Assembly: GCA_030280995.1 (NCBI GenBank)
Contig: JASXTE010000016.1
Location: 22,129,501 to 22,193,500 of the forward strand
Direction of reading: 5' to 3'
Length of the DNA stretch: 64,000 nucleotides
Source of the DNA: Hemileia vastatrix
Lineage: Eukaryota; Basidiomycota; Pucciniomycetes; Pucciniales; Zaghouaniaceae
The notes beneath the pieces were generated by a model. It saw nothing but the letters and a program-made list of their open reading frames with translations, searched no databases and had not been told where the DNA came from. The first letter of the stretch is position 1, and each line of letters starts with the position of its first letter. Shown piece after piece: positions 33,627 through 44,077 of this stretch. The position numbers were made by a program, and so were the translations under genes.

Positions 33627-35310
33627 TTAATGAAAATTTTGGCGCATTACTGGTGGTCGCCCTATCTTGTCATCTGAGACTTCCTCATAAAATTCTCTTT
33701 CTTTCTCTAACCGCGAAGCTCCAGAGTACTTAGTTTCCCAGCCACCATCCTTTGGCGCTACTAAGACCGCTGTTACTGGAACACCATCATCACCCATAAT
33801 CCTTATTCCAATAGTCTTATTCAAACAATAATCTATAGTTGCAGAAAAATCCATTAAAAATGGTGTGCCTAAAACTGGTCTAACTACACCCATTGGAACA
33901 TAAAAATGTATATCCCTTGTTGCTCCCACAACTCTAGTGCATACATATTCTGCTACAACTATAACAGGTAACCTACCTCCACCAATTCCTGCGACAGTGC
34001 CTTCACCTTCTTTAACAGGAAGACCTAACTCCACTGCATCATCCACTGACACCATGTTGATTTGTGAATCTGTATCTACTAACGCTTTAATTTGATTACC
34101 ATTTACAGTAATTGTAAAATACCCTAAGGATCCTGCATAATGTGGCGCCCTAGATATTCCAACGATCGGCTGAAATGTCTGCTGTTCAACATCAAACTCA
34201 GTGCAATTAGCAATCCTTTGCTTCCTACACTTATCCACAATTACATTCGCTACATCCGGCGCTACTGCTGTCAGCATCCCCAATCGAACAGAGACTGTAG
34301 TCTTCAAACATTGTGCAACTAAATCCTCGGCTGCTTTAGGAAAATTAGAGTGAACCGGACGCTGCATTCTCCATTTAGGTTGAGTTGCCTTTGCACCAGC
34401 TTTCACTCTTCCAGGTGGGTTCTTTGGTGTATTGCGCCTTGCTCCAGGCATTCCTTCAGCAGGTACCGCTCGTTTCTGTACTACCTCTGATTCCTCCAAC
34501 ATTGCCATTTGATCTTCTACCTGGTGATCCACACCATAACCACCTGGTTCCATACCCTCCATTACAACATGCTCCATAGGTGCAGGTGTATTCTCTCTAG
34601 TAGTATACCCTACTTCCTCCATATCCTCTGGATTTGCATACCTAGCGCCAGCCCTTCTTGGCCTAGCAACTGTAGTTGGGGCCATTTTCTTGTGCTTTTC
34701 TGTGAACATCTTCAAATGCGCTGCGGTGAGTTGCGCTGCAACTGCTCCCTCTTTTACTTTAAAATCCAGCACTGCGCAAGTACCTGAAAAATTGACTGAC
34801 TTTGTATCCTTGCCTTTTTCTTTAATTTCAGGCTCTTTACACTTGTTTGACCTGCCTTCCATAGACTTTTTATTAATATGATCGATGGCCATGGCTAGCA
34901 TCCCTCGATCCTTGTCTTTAACAAGCTTAGTGCTGTCATCCAACATAAGCGTAGTTCCGTCCTCATAAACTACCTTTTCCTCTTTATCCCTTTGAAGCGC
35001 ATTACACCTCATCCTAGTATGCCCCTCTTTATTACAATAATAGCACACCATAGCAGAAAAACGCGAAGGTTGAGGAGAACTCTTGTGCCTAAACAACTCT
35101 TTCCCCTTTGCCGCTTCAATTATCTTTTTCTCCAACTCATCAATCCTTTCCATAACTGAATCTGGCTCCTTAGTGAAAACTTTATCTTTAGGTGACGACA
35201 TCTGAGGAGGCGATCGTGCACCAGACCCATCTTCATTCATCTCCTCATTATCCAAAGCAACCCTAGCTGCGCCACACTCAACTCGACGCAACTTCATTTC
35301 AGCTTCCACC
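33627..35310 (-). pseudogene. Gag C-terminal region, zinc knuckle and protease of the 33-kb element
   Basis: From the target site of the nested element, VEAEMKLRRVECGAARVA continues Gag. A CCHC zinc knuckle CYYCNKEGHTRMRC follows near 35040, then a Pro/Lys-rich linker and a retropepsin-like domain: IKALVDTDSQINMV, VAGIGGGRLPVIVV, VRPVLGTPFLMDF. The active-site triad reads DTD where DTG or DSG is required, a single G-to-A change. The open frame extends right into the nested LTR, but that part is not element sequence. It ends TAA at 33627. Confidence 0.85.
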
Positions 35311-35312
35311 GC

Positions 35313-36246
35313 TCTATACAATCCTATAGTACTAGCTATAGGCCTTGACCAATGGAGTTGGAGAAAAACCAGAGAGAAAATCCCCTGTCCCTTTAGAAAA
35401 AAATTGAGATTTACCTGTTGCAGCAAATTGGAGATCTGTTTGCTAGGCCCTCTCATTAAACACACTTGACCCCTTTAAAAGTGAAGATAATAGTCCCAGA
35501 CAGACTACCAGAAAGAGTTTAAATGAACAGTAATATATTCCAAATAAACACAAGCCAATGAGACTTTGAGGAACAGAGAGGCAATAAGTAAAGAGATAAG
35601 ATGATTCTGTAAAAATCTTCCCACACACGCATCATACAGCCAGCGCACAGACCATCCTGACCAATTCCCTGCCCAAAATCCAGCTTTCCCAGCCTTTTTC
35701 ATGTATAAAAGTGCATTTTAGCGCTTCCCCAGCGCCCAGGCGGGCAGGCCGCTTGGAGGAAGCTCCTCTTAGGAGCGGGCAGGCCGCTTGGGGACGGACA
35801 GGCCGCTTCTAGGCCCTAAAACACCCATACAACCAATAAAAACCCTAAAACCCCATAACTTCACTAATAAACAAGATAAACACACATAAGACATACCAAA
35901 ATGAAAAGAAAATGAAGGAAAATAAGCTGAGACATAATAAGTGACCCTAGCTTAAGCCTAAATAAGCACCACTAAGCAATAAACATCTGATAAGTACCAA
36001 TAACAACACCATAACTACCCTATAAAGCAAGGTAACCACCCATAAGGGATACCAAAATGAAGAGAAAAGAAAGGACATTAAGCTGAGACATAATAAGTGA
36101 CCCTAGCTTAAGTGTCCATAAACACTACTAAATATCACCTAAAGATGAAAAAAACCACTAATAACACCATAACCCCAATAACACCCTACATACCAAATAC
36201 CCCCAAAAATGCACTCCAAAGGCCTACCCAGGTTTGGATCACCACA
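35313..36246 (-). repeat. 3' LTR of the gag-only element
   Basis: 934 bp. On the plus strand it runs from TCTATACAATCCTATAG to TTTGGATCACCACA, matching 40195-41103. It contains GC-rich GCGGGCAGGCCGCTTGG repeats (35738-35800) that are fewer in the other copy, which explains the length difference. The open frames inside are LTR sequence in both copies and not genes. Confidence 0.9.
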
Positions 36247-36260
36247 TCCTCCCTCCAATC
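36247..36260 (-). promoter_or_regulatory. Polypurine tract of the gag-only element
   Basis: Minus strand GATTGGAGGGAGGA directly before TGTGGTGATCC, the LTR start. Confidence 0.75.
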
Positions 36261-36559
36261 AAGAATGTTCCCATTCTTCCTTCTCCAACAGCCATGTCTG
36301 AACACCCCTCCAGAATCTTTACAAACAGCCCATTTCTCTCTTCCACCAGATCCTATTCCATCCTAAGTGAACTTCTGAACCAGCAATCCAAGCTTCTTCT
36401 TTAAAACTTCTCTTGCACCATGCCTTTAAATTAAATCTATCTCTGTGAAAAGAATCTCTTTCTTCTGTTCCTGAATTTTAAATCTGGCTGTACCAGCTTC
36501 CAACAATGAAAAGTGATATCCAGTTGACAAGTCTTCCTGACTATAACCTTCTACCAGCA

Positions 36560-38270
36560 TAAAAATTTCCTCATTTTATAGTCTTGGGGGACTCACAACC
36601 CTCAGTTTAAAGTCTTGGGGGACTAAAAGCCCTCAGTTTATAGTCTTGGGGGACTAACATCCCTCAGTTTATAGTCTTGGGGGACTCCAAAAATCCTCAG
36701 TTTATAGTCTTGGGGGACTGCAAAAACCTGAATCACAGAACCCAGAACCAAAGATCAACCAGAAAAAGATTTAGAGAAGTAACTAACTTTCTGGGGTAAC
36801 TGTATATAAAGCTTCCAGCCCATCAGTCACCCCCAAACTTGCCTTTACAAAATTCAGAAGTTCCCCCTTGGATCCTTCTGCCTTTACACTTCCACATCAC
36901 ACTGCCTCCCATTCCTCAGTTTATAGTCTTGGGGGACTATACCATCAACAATCCTCAGTTTAAAGTCTTGGGGGACTAACACAGTGTTCAGTTTAGAGTC
37001 TTGAAGGACTAATTCTTGACAAAATCTTGAAACCAGCCAGTTTAAAGTCTTGCAGGACTACTAGATCCACAGTAGTAAAATTAAATTCTTGAATAAATCT
37101 TTAACAACCAGCCAGTTTTAAGTCTTGGAGGACTAACAGAATTTTCAGTTTAAAGTCTTGATGGTCATAAAAAAATCTTGAGCCCGTAATTAAAAGATCA
37201 GTTTAAAGTCTTGAAGGACTTTCCAAAAAAAATCTTGAAGATATATCCCATAAATCCCCAAACCAAAAACCATCAAAGCCAAAACATTTACCCTCCTTTA
37301 AAAAATAAAACAAAATAAAATGGTAACCCCCAGCCAATTGACGAGCTGATCCCCTGATACCTTACCCACATCCAAGTGCACCTTGATGTGGTCACACCTA
37401 AATAAATTTTTTTTATTTTGACTCCTACTCTTCTACCAAAAACATTTCCAGAGCCCTATCTTGAGCCTTTGAACAAACATAGCCTCCATAAAAAAATTAA
37501 AAGAAAAAAAAGAAAATAATCTTGAATCAACCACTTTCACATCAAACACCCTAAAACCACATAGCAAATCCAGCTCCAGGTCTACAGAAAAGATCCCTGT
37601 GTGGGCTCCCGCCAATAAGTAAAAATGATGGGAGACCACCAGTGATCCACCACCAATCCAAAAGCACCAAAAGACACCCAAGGCAATCCAGTTTAAAGTC
37701 ATAGAGGACTAAAAACCTGAATAAAAAAACAACACTATAATTCAACTAGAAAAAACCAAAGGCTTGAAACAGACATTCTGGGGTAACTGTTCTACAGAGC
37801 AGCTAGCTCATCAGTTACCCCCACAATTTCCAAAATAAAATCTTGAAGCCCCCCTGGGTACCTTCTAACAAAAACACAACATCCAACAAAATTAAACAAA
37901 ACCAATAAACATGAAGGGTCCAGCACTTGAAGACCAAAAGAATTTCCAGTTTAAAGTCATGGTGGACTAAAAACCTGTTAAAGAAATAAAACCAATACTA
38001 GAATTCAATAAAATTAAGAGAAGGGGTTAGAAACAGACAATCTGGGGTAACTGTTGATAGAGCAGCCAGCCCATCAGTCACACCCACACTTGCCAAAATA
38101 AAATCTAGAAGCCCCACCCCTGGGTACCTTCTAACAAAAAGGATTTTCCAACACAAATCTTCTCCCATAAAAAACCAAAACCATTAAAAAACCATTAAAA
38201 TTCTTGAAAGCCAAAAAAAAACCAAATTAAAAATAAAATTTTGCAGTTTAACCTCATTCTGGAGGTGAAA
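36560..38270 (-). repeat. Repeated short-hairpin motif region of the gag-only element
   Basis: About 14 copies of CAGTTTAWAGTCTTGGGGGA followed by CT occur on the plus strand between 36570 and 37230, with looser ones near 37690 and 37950. AGTC and GACT pair around TTGGGG. A second motif, GGGGTAACTG ... CAGTTACCCCC, forms a longer hairpin and occurs three times (near 36793, 37780, 38042) within ~255-bp repeats. The region is non-coding and lies between Gag and the 3' LTR. Confidence 0.8.
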
Positions 38271-38573
38271 TAAAACCAATAATCTTCATTTTTATCTTCA
38301 TTTTCTTTTAAATAAAATACCCATCTTCACTTGAATTTTTCTTTTCTTCCATCTTCATTATACTAAGATTTAATTTTTTTTTCATTACAGGCGGGCCGCC
38401 CAATGTCGGAGGTACCCCCTGAAGCGACCTGGGATCCCTTTTTTTATATAGAGACTTGAACCAGAGAGACTGATAAGAATTGGACAAAAAAAAAAAAATC
38501 CTGACCAAATACATAGAGGCCAAATTAAGCAAAACCAAAACAAATTAAGTAGTTTATCCTCATCTCCGAGGAA

Positions 38574-40048
38574 TCAGATTCTTGAAATCCCAAGGTTTAA
38601 ACCAATAAGTTTGCTCCTAGGGCTTGAACCCCCTAAGCTCCTCTTCAAATTCTGATATCCCAACATCAGACCTCCAAACAAATCATCCATCCTCCTCCAT
38701 ACACTGAGTCTACCATAGTTCACATTACCAGAATCCATAAATTCTTCACCCTGTGAAACATCTGGAACCTCCACCACATCTTTAAAATCAACCTCCATAC
38801 CAGTGATATCCAAAACATCACAATTTTCTCCTTCCCTACAGGAATCTTGCTTAGAATCTGCAAAATCCTCCAGAATAACATCCATAACATCAAAATAAAA
38901 ATCCTCCTCCAAGAATAGAGCTTCAGACTTTGAGGGAACCACCTGAAAATAATATTCCTCTATGAGAAAAAGATCCAAGACAGAATCTTTCTGTCCATCC
39001 AAAAATTCAACTGATACATCTTCCTCCAATAAGCCATTATCTGAATATGAGAAAGAAAAAAAATCATCTCACAGCAACCATTCATCCACCACAGATTCCT
39101 TCTCAATATCCCAAAATCCTTCTTCATGACCAGACAAGTCCTCCTTCCCACATAATTCACCCAAACTTGAGTAAATACACTGATCCTCCAGTGTGTACAT
39201 TTCCAAAACATCCAGTGAAGCACATTCCTGAGATCCCATGGCATCCTTTGGAAAAGAAAAATTAGTTTCACAAACATCATCAGAGTACCCATCTTCTAAA
39301 ATTGATGGCTCCAACACCTCCACAGAAATTGAATTTTCCACCACAGTCTCCTGAACTTCTCCATCCAACAGGATTTCCTCTCCAGATTCCACATCCCTAT
39401 CCATCATACCATCCAAATATCCCAAAATAACCTCCTTCAGAATAGCCATACCAGGAATCCTATTTCCCCCATTTGGAAGAGTCTTCATCAAGTCAGCCTT
39501 GAAAAGAATCTCCATAACCTCCACCTTTACATTCCTACCCATGGCGCTCCAAAATACATACTTGGCCCCATCTTCATGTGGTAATATATCATTATATACC
39601 AGATAATCCAGAGCCTCCCCAAACTCCTCCATAAATTCCCCATACTGAGAAAGAGAAGTTACACCACCTTTCAATTCCCACTTCCTAGAAATCCCATGAA
39701 GATCCACCATTGAGAAAGTAGTAGGCCACCTTTTAACCATTTCAATCTTCAACTTCCCCCAGTCCTGACTCCTATGCCCTTCCATACCAGAAACTTCTTT
39801 CTCCACCTCCCTATTACCAATGAAAAAGATTACTTGCCTTACCATTTCCATCAGTGAGGCCCCATCAATCTCAGAAGCAGCCTCAAACCTAGCCAAAAAC
39901 CCCTTTGCATCTTCCCCCAAAAACCTTTAACCATCACAAGACTAAATTCTAACCATCCTAGCAATTCCAAGTTACAGCCTCCAATCTCCACCAAAGATAG
40001 CCAAAGTCCCCCCAATAGCCTTAGAGACCTAGGAGGGACCAAATCCAA
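38574..40048 (-). pseudogene. Gag-like protein of the gag-only element
   Basis: The main frame starts near 39920 (GEDAKGFLARFEAASEIDGA, QVIFFIGNREVEKEVSGMEG, LKIEMVKRWPTTFSMVDL) and aligns by eye with the Gag of the surrounding element (KKFLRRFEQAAEVHG, QVLFFVTNECKDNLEDLKG, LKEQMLKRWPKVT), so the two are related. The C-terminal half is strongly acidic. A TGA at 39069-39071 is followed by the same frame to 38574. The 5' end is uncertain: a frame from 40048 (MDLVPPRSLRLLGGL) overlaps but is shifted, and a TAA sits just before RFLGEDAKGF. Confidence 0.75.
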
Positions 40049-40173
40049 CAGAAAAGAAGACCCCTACACCAACCACAAAGAGATATAGCACCAAATACAA
40101 AATCCACCAAAGGAGATCCACCAAAGAGAGAAGCCTAGATCAACAGAGATTCCAAAAAGCCAACAGATTCGTT

Positions 40174-40190
40174 CCCCACGTTGGGCACCA
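40174..40190 (-). promoter_or_regulatory. Primer binding site of the gag-only element
   Basis: Minus strand TGGTGCCCAACGTGGGG, four bases inside the 5' LTR end. TGG followed by a tRNA 3'-end complement is the expected form. The tRNA was not identified. Confidence 0.7.
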
Positions 40191-40194
40191 GAAA

Positions 40195-41103
40195 TGTAGA
40201 CAATCCTATAGTACTAGCTATAGGCCTTGACCAAGGGAGTTGGAGAAAAACCAGAGAGAAAATCCCCTGTCCCTTTAGAAAAGAAATTGAGATTTACCTG
40301 TTGCAGAAAATTGGAGATCTGTTTGCTAGACCCTCTAATTAAACACACTTGACCCCTTTAAAAGTGAAGATAGTAGTCCCAGACAGACTACCAGAAAGAG
40401 TTGAAATGAACAGTAATATATTCCAAATAAACACAAGCCAATGAGACAGTGAGGAACAGAGAGGAAATGAGTAAAGAGATAAGATGATTCTGTAAAAATC
40501 TTCCCACACACGCATCATACAGCCAGTGCACAGACCATCCTGACCAATCCCCTGCCCAAAATCCAGCTTTCCCAGCCTTTTTCATACATAAAAGTGCATT
40601 TTAGCGCTTCCCCAGCGCCCAGGCAGGCAGGCCTCTTGGGGGCGGACGGGCCGCTTCTAGGCCCTAAAACACCCATACAACCAATAAAAACCCTAAAAAC
40701 CCTAAAAACCCATAACTTCACTAATAAACAAGATAAAAACACATAAGACATACCAAAATGAAAAGAAAATGAAGGAAAATAAGCTGAGACATAATAAGTG
40801 ACCCTAGCTTAAGCCTAAATAAGCACCACTAAGCAATAAACATCTGATAAGTACCAATAACAACACCATAACTACCCTATAAAGCAAGGTAACCACCCAT
40901 AAGGGATACCAAAATGAAGAGAAAAGAAAGGACATTAAGCTGAGACATAATAAGTGACCCTAGCTTAAGCCTCCATAAACACTACTAAATATCACCTAAA
41001 GATGAAAAAAACCACTAATAACACCATAACCCCAATAACACCCTACATACCAAATACCCCCAAATATGCACTCCAAAGGCCTACCCAGGTTTGGATCACC
41101 ACA
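40195..41103 (-). repeat. 5' LTR of the gag-only element
   Basis: 909 bp, plus-strand ends TGTAGACAATCC and GGATCACCACA, paired with 35313-36246. Confidence 0.9.
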
Positions 41104-41731
41104 CCACCATTTCTACTTCTTCTAATCCAGGGTACTTATAATTTATGTCCCTTTTTTTAAGCAGTTTTCCTTTGTTATCCAAGTGTCTTTTGGCCCAGTC
41201 TTCAACTTCTGGCGCTAACGCTTCACAAAACCAAGGTAAAGATGCATTAGCATCATTAAAGTCTTCATTACTAACTAAATATTCCACTATTTGGTCAAAG
41301 TCTTCCCTAAAACTTTTAAATTACTTAGGTTCTCGAACACCCTCTTTAGCTTTAACTCTTTTTACCAAGATAGCCAGGTCCTTCATTGTGTACCTAGTTT
41401 CCTCGGTAACCTTTGGCCATCTCTTGAGCATCTGTTCTTTTAGCCCTGGAAAATCTTGCTCTTCATGCCCTTTTAGATCCTCTAAATTGTCTTTGCACTC
41501 ATTAGTTACAAAAAATAGTACTTGACATACCATATTGTATTCAGTCACTCCATGAACTTCAGCTGCCTGTTCAAACCTGCGTAAAAACTTCTTGGTATTA
41601 ATGCCCGCAAAACGCAAGCTTTCATCTTTATACCTAATGATCGTAGTTACCGTCTTTGGCAAAAATGTCAAAGAATCGGGCAATTTAAACCTCTCCTGAC
41701 ATCCCCTAGATGTAGTTGCAGTAGGATCCAT
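41104..41731 (-). pseudogene. Gag N-terminal region of the 33-kb element
   Basis: ATG at 41731 (MDPTATTSRGCQERFKLPDS). The Gag core reads FAGINTKKFLRRFEQAAEVH, QVLFFVTNECKDNLEDLKG, LKEQMLKRWPKVTEETRYT. A TAA at 41321 follows VREPK, and the same frame goes on FKSFREDFDQIVEYLVSNED to WFCEALAPEVEDWAKRHL and the insertion point at 41104. CAA to TAA is the simplest origin. Gag continues at 35310. Confidence 0.88.
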
Positions 41732-41951
41732 TCCTGAGATATAAAATTGAAACAGAGATCACAAAAGCACACACTTGGTAATTAAACCTGACTATATTCA
41801 CAATACAGCCCTACGCTATCTTCTGATAATGGCTTATTGATCCACTCATTGTAGACCCTACGACTCTTCCACTGAAGTGCCGGCTTGATTACGTCCTCTT
41901 GACAAAAATCTAAAAACCAAACAATCTAATCAAAAATACTAGTTACAATTA

Positions 41952-41970
41952 TGCCACTGTTGGGACACCA
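41952..41970 (-). promoter_or_regulatory. Primer binding site of the 33-kb element
   Basis: Minus strand TGGTGTCCCAACAGTGGCA, two bases from the end of the 5' LTR. It resembles the PBS of the nested element (TGGTGCCCAACGTGGGG). Confidence 0.75.
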
Positions 41971-41972
41971 AT

Positions 41973-43213
41973 TGTAGACTGTTCTAAAGTACTAAGCAGT
42001 AGACACAATGCAAGATGGGTTGGTTCTCCTTTTCAATTTCTAAAAAGAAGCGCCTTACACTCTTATTTTTAAAGACAGCGCAATAATGTGTAACACTAAT
42101 ATTTGATTAGAAAGTTTAAAAGACGAGAGATGAGTCTTAGAGATCAGGAAAGCAAGTATTACTATCTGGATATTTCTATTCTTAATAAGCGCTAATATCC
42201 ACAGCTACTCCTGCTTGAAGCGCGCTCTATGAATATGCCTTATTATAGCAATAAAATAACTCTAATAATAACTACTCCCACTAAATCTATATATTCTCTC
42301 TATGTTGCGCTCTTTCACTATACTATATGAAATACACACACAGACGCACGAATGGTAAAAGACTCAGAAATATCTTTAACTTGCTATTCTATTTTACTTA
42401 TATATATATTTCTCTTCTCTCTATCTATCTATATATTTCTCTCTTTCTCTATCGAATAGTCCTCCCTTTTATATTTTTCCAGTACTCAAGACACAGTTCG
42501 CTAGTGGATCTTCAGCGCTGGCTCTAGTGCCATATTAGTAAAACAATAGCTAATTTATTAGTAACTACGTACACCGCTTGTAACAACTATGGCGCCTAAA
42601 ACATACCCTATGATTACTAACGCTAGTATTAAATTGTTTCACTCATACTCCACATATGCCTTTTTTTTGACTCTACCTTTGTTGTTTTTTTTTTTTGTTT
42701 CAGCGCTATTTTCAGTTTTGAACCACTCTAACACTGATCCTAGCCGCCTTGACTCTTGGGTAGTTTTGCAATCAAGTCCCCACTCTCCTTTCTTTAATAC
42801 TAGATTCATAGTTTTGACAATTCTCTTAACTAGTTAGCCTTCCTTATTACTTGTTTCAGTAAGTTACCCAACTAGCCGCGGTACAGTATACTATGCACTT
42901 GAATCGTCCTCAAGTCATATCTCTTTTCTTTAATGCGTAACACATAATTATTGGAAAGTCCAAATCCATATTTTTTAGTGCTTTATGGTCCTAAATCAAT
43001 AACACACAATTCCCCATTGTGCGGCACATCTTGCTACAAAATCGGAGCACACAGACCCTTAATCCTTTTCTGCGCTTCCATTTCCTTTTTTCTTTGAAAA
43101 AAGCAAATACATATTATATTTTAGCACTTCCTACTGTGCTAACTTCCTTTGTTCTTCCTGGACTAGGCGTGCTGATTGGTCTAAAATTATGCTACCTGGA
43201 GGCACGTACCACA
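41973..43213 (-). repeat. 5' LTR of the 33-kb Gypsy element
   Basis: 1241 bp, plus-strand ends TGTAGACTGTTC and GCACGTACCACA, collinear with 10203-11444. It borders Harbinger-side DNA at CTGG (43214-43217). Confidence 0.92.
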
Positions 43214-43587
43214 CTGGTGGAAGGGTTATGTGATGAGGGAAGTGGGAATTCACCGCCAAATGTGCAGTTGGGGTGTGTAGATAGAAAAAAAACTTAAGTG
43301 TTTGCCACCAAAATTAATTAGCATAGAGTGAGGAAAGACTTAAGGATGGCATCAGCAATTATGAGTCATGTGACTTTCTTGCAAATCCATCATGGATGAG
43401 ATGAGTTTGGGATCAGGAATTAGGAATGGTAATTGGGGTATAAGAGGGGGGATAATGCATTATGGTGGATTCCTTATCCACTAGCCCTGGGGCTAGTGGA
43501 TAAGAATCTTCCGCAATTAATAATGTCTGATCCCTGGAAAAAAAATTCCTGATCCCTAATTGCGGATCCCTGAACATTGATACCCCC
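43214..43587 (-). mobile_element. Upstream part of the interrupted Harbinger element
   Basis: It continues the Harbinger copy whose transposase lies at 9006-10193: without the retrotransposon and one CYGG, CATAACCCTTCCACCAG joins GCAACAATGAAACACC. The probable terminus is the minus-strand AGGGGGTATCAATGTTCAGG ending at 43587/43588; it resembles the AGGGGGTCTCAAACTTGATC found at 63558. The segment contains a near-perfect 30-bp palindrome at 43475-43504 (TTATCCACTAGCCC / GGGCTAGTGGATAA). The left terminus of the element was not found. Confidence 0.5.
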
Positions 43588-44077
43588 TATTGTAAATTTT
43601 TTTATGTCTTATAGTGATTATTAGTGAAAACCTTTCTGTTACATAGCAGAATTTTATTAATGCAGGTGATTGTAAAAAAAAACTGCAACACTTAAATAAC
43701 TTTATTATTATAAATTAAATGGTATTATTTTGATTCATGTTAGATCATAGTTTCTCCTATATTAAAAAATGCAATCAATTTGTATTCTCTTATAGTATAA
43801 TGCTTTGTGCAAAATAAGCTGTTTGATAAACATGTGTGCAAAATTGTAAAATGTAGCGAGTCTGAAACATTTTGCTGATGCAGAGTATGGATACCTACTT
43901 AATGCATGGTTGATATGCATGAAAAAAAAATTCAAAGAAATCCATGCTAACCAACTTGTTGATAAACTTCTTGAGACATAAAGATTAGCTTATTTTAGTA
44001 ATGGTTTCACAATAAATAAATAGTTTGTTCAATTGCTAGTATCCAGTAACATATTTCTTATATTCAGAAGTCTTAAA
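43588..44077 (+). other. AT-rich region upstream of the Tnp2 gene
   Basis: No ORF of note. It should hold the promoter and left terminus of the CACTA-like element, but I could not pick out an inverted-repeat end. Confidence 0.4.

Larger units (their letters stand above)
35311..41103 (-). mobile_element. Gag-only (non-autonomous) LTR retrotransposon nested in gag
   Basis: LTRs at 35313-36246 and 40195-41103 are about 900 bp direct repeats. The sequence CCACC lies outside both (35306-35310 and 41104-41108), and removal with one copy rejoins EVEMV to EAEMKLRR in the host Gag. The minus-strand order is LTR, PBS, Gag-like gene, long repeat-rich non-coding region, PPT, LTR. No protease, RT or integrase is found, so it resembles gag-only elements of the TR-GAG type. 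The 3' LTR end (35313) has lost the exact TG..CA terminus and two extra bases separate it from the TSD. Confidence 0.85.
10203..43213 (-). mobile_element. 33-kb nested Ty3/Gypsy LTR retrotransposon (minus strand)
   Basis: LTRs at 10203-11444 and 41973-43213 are direct repeats. Flanks are CCGG (10199-10202) and CTGG (43214-43217), a 4-bp duplication with one C-to-T change. Order on the minus strand: 5' LTR, PBS, gag, zinc knuckle, protease, RT, RNase H, integrase, a roughly 5-kb 3' region with two antisense genes, PPT, 3' LTR. Four later insertions inflate it; without them it is about 12-13 kb. Gag and pol resemble rust-fungus Gypsy families as I know them. All coding parts are decayed. Confidence 0.88.

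Noticed and set aside
35443..35702. ORFs such as MKKAGKAGFWAGNWSGW on the minus strand
   Set aside because: They lie in the LTR of the gag-only element and recur in the other LTR (40388-40585), so they are repeat sequence.
37433..37745. Overlapping hydrophobic ORFs on the minus strand
   Set aside because: They sit in the hairpin-repeat region of the gag-only element, overlap in two frames, and have no recognisable domain.
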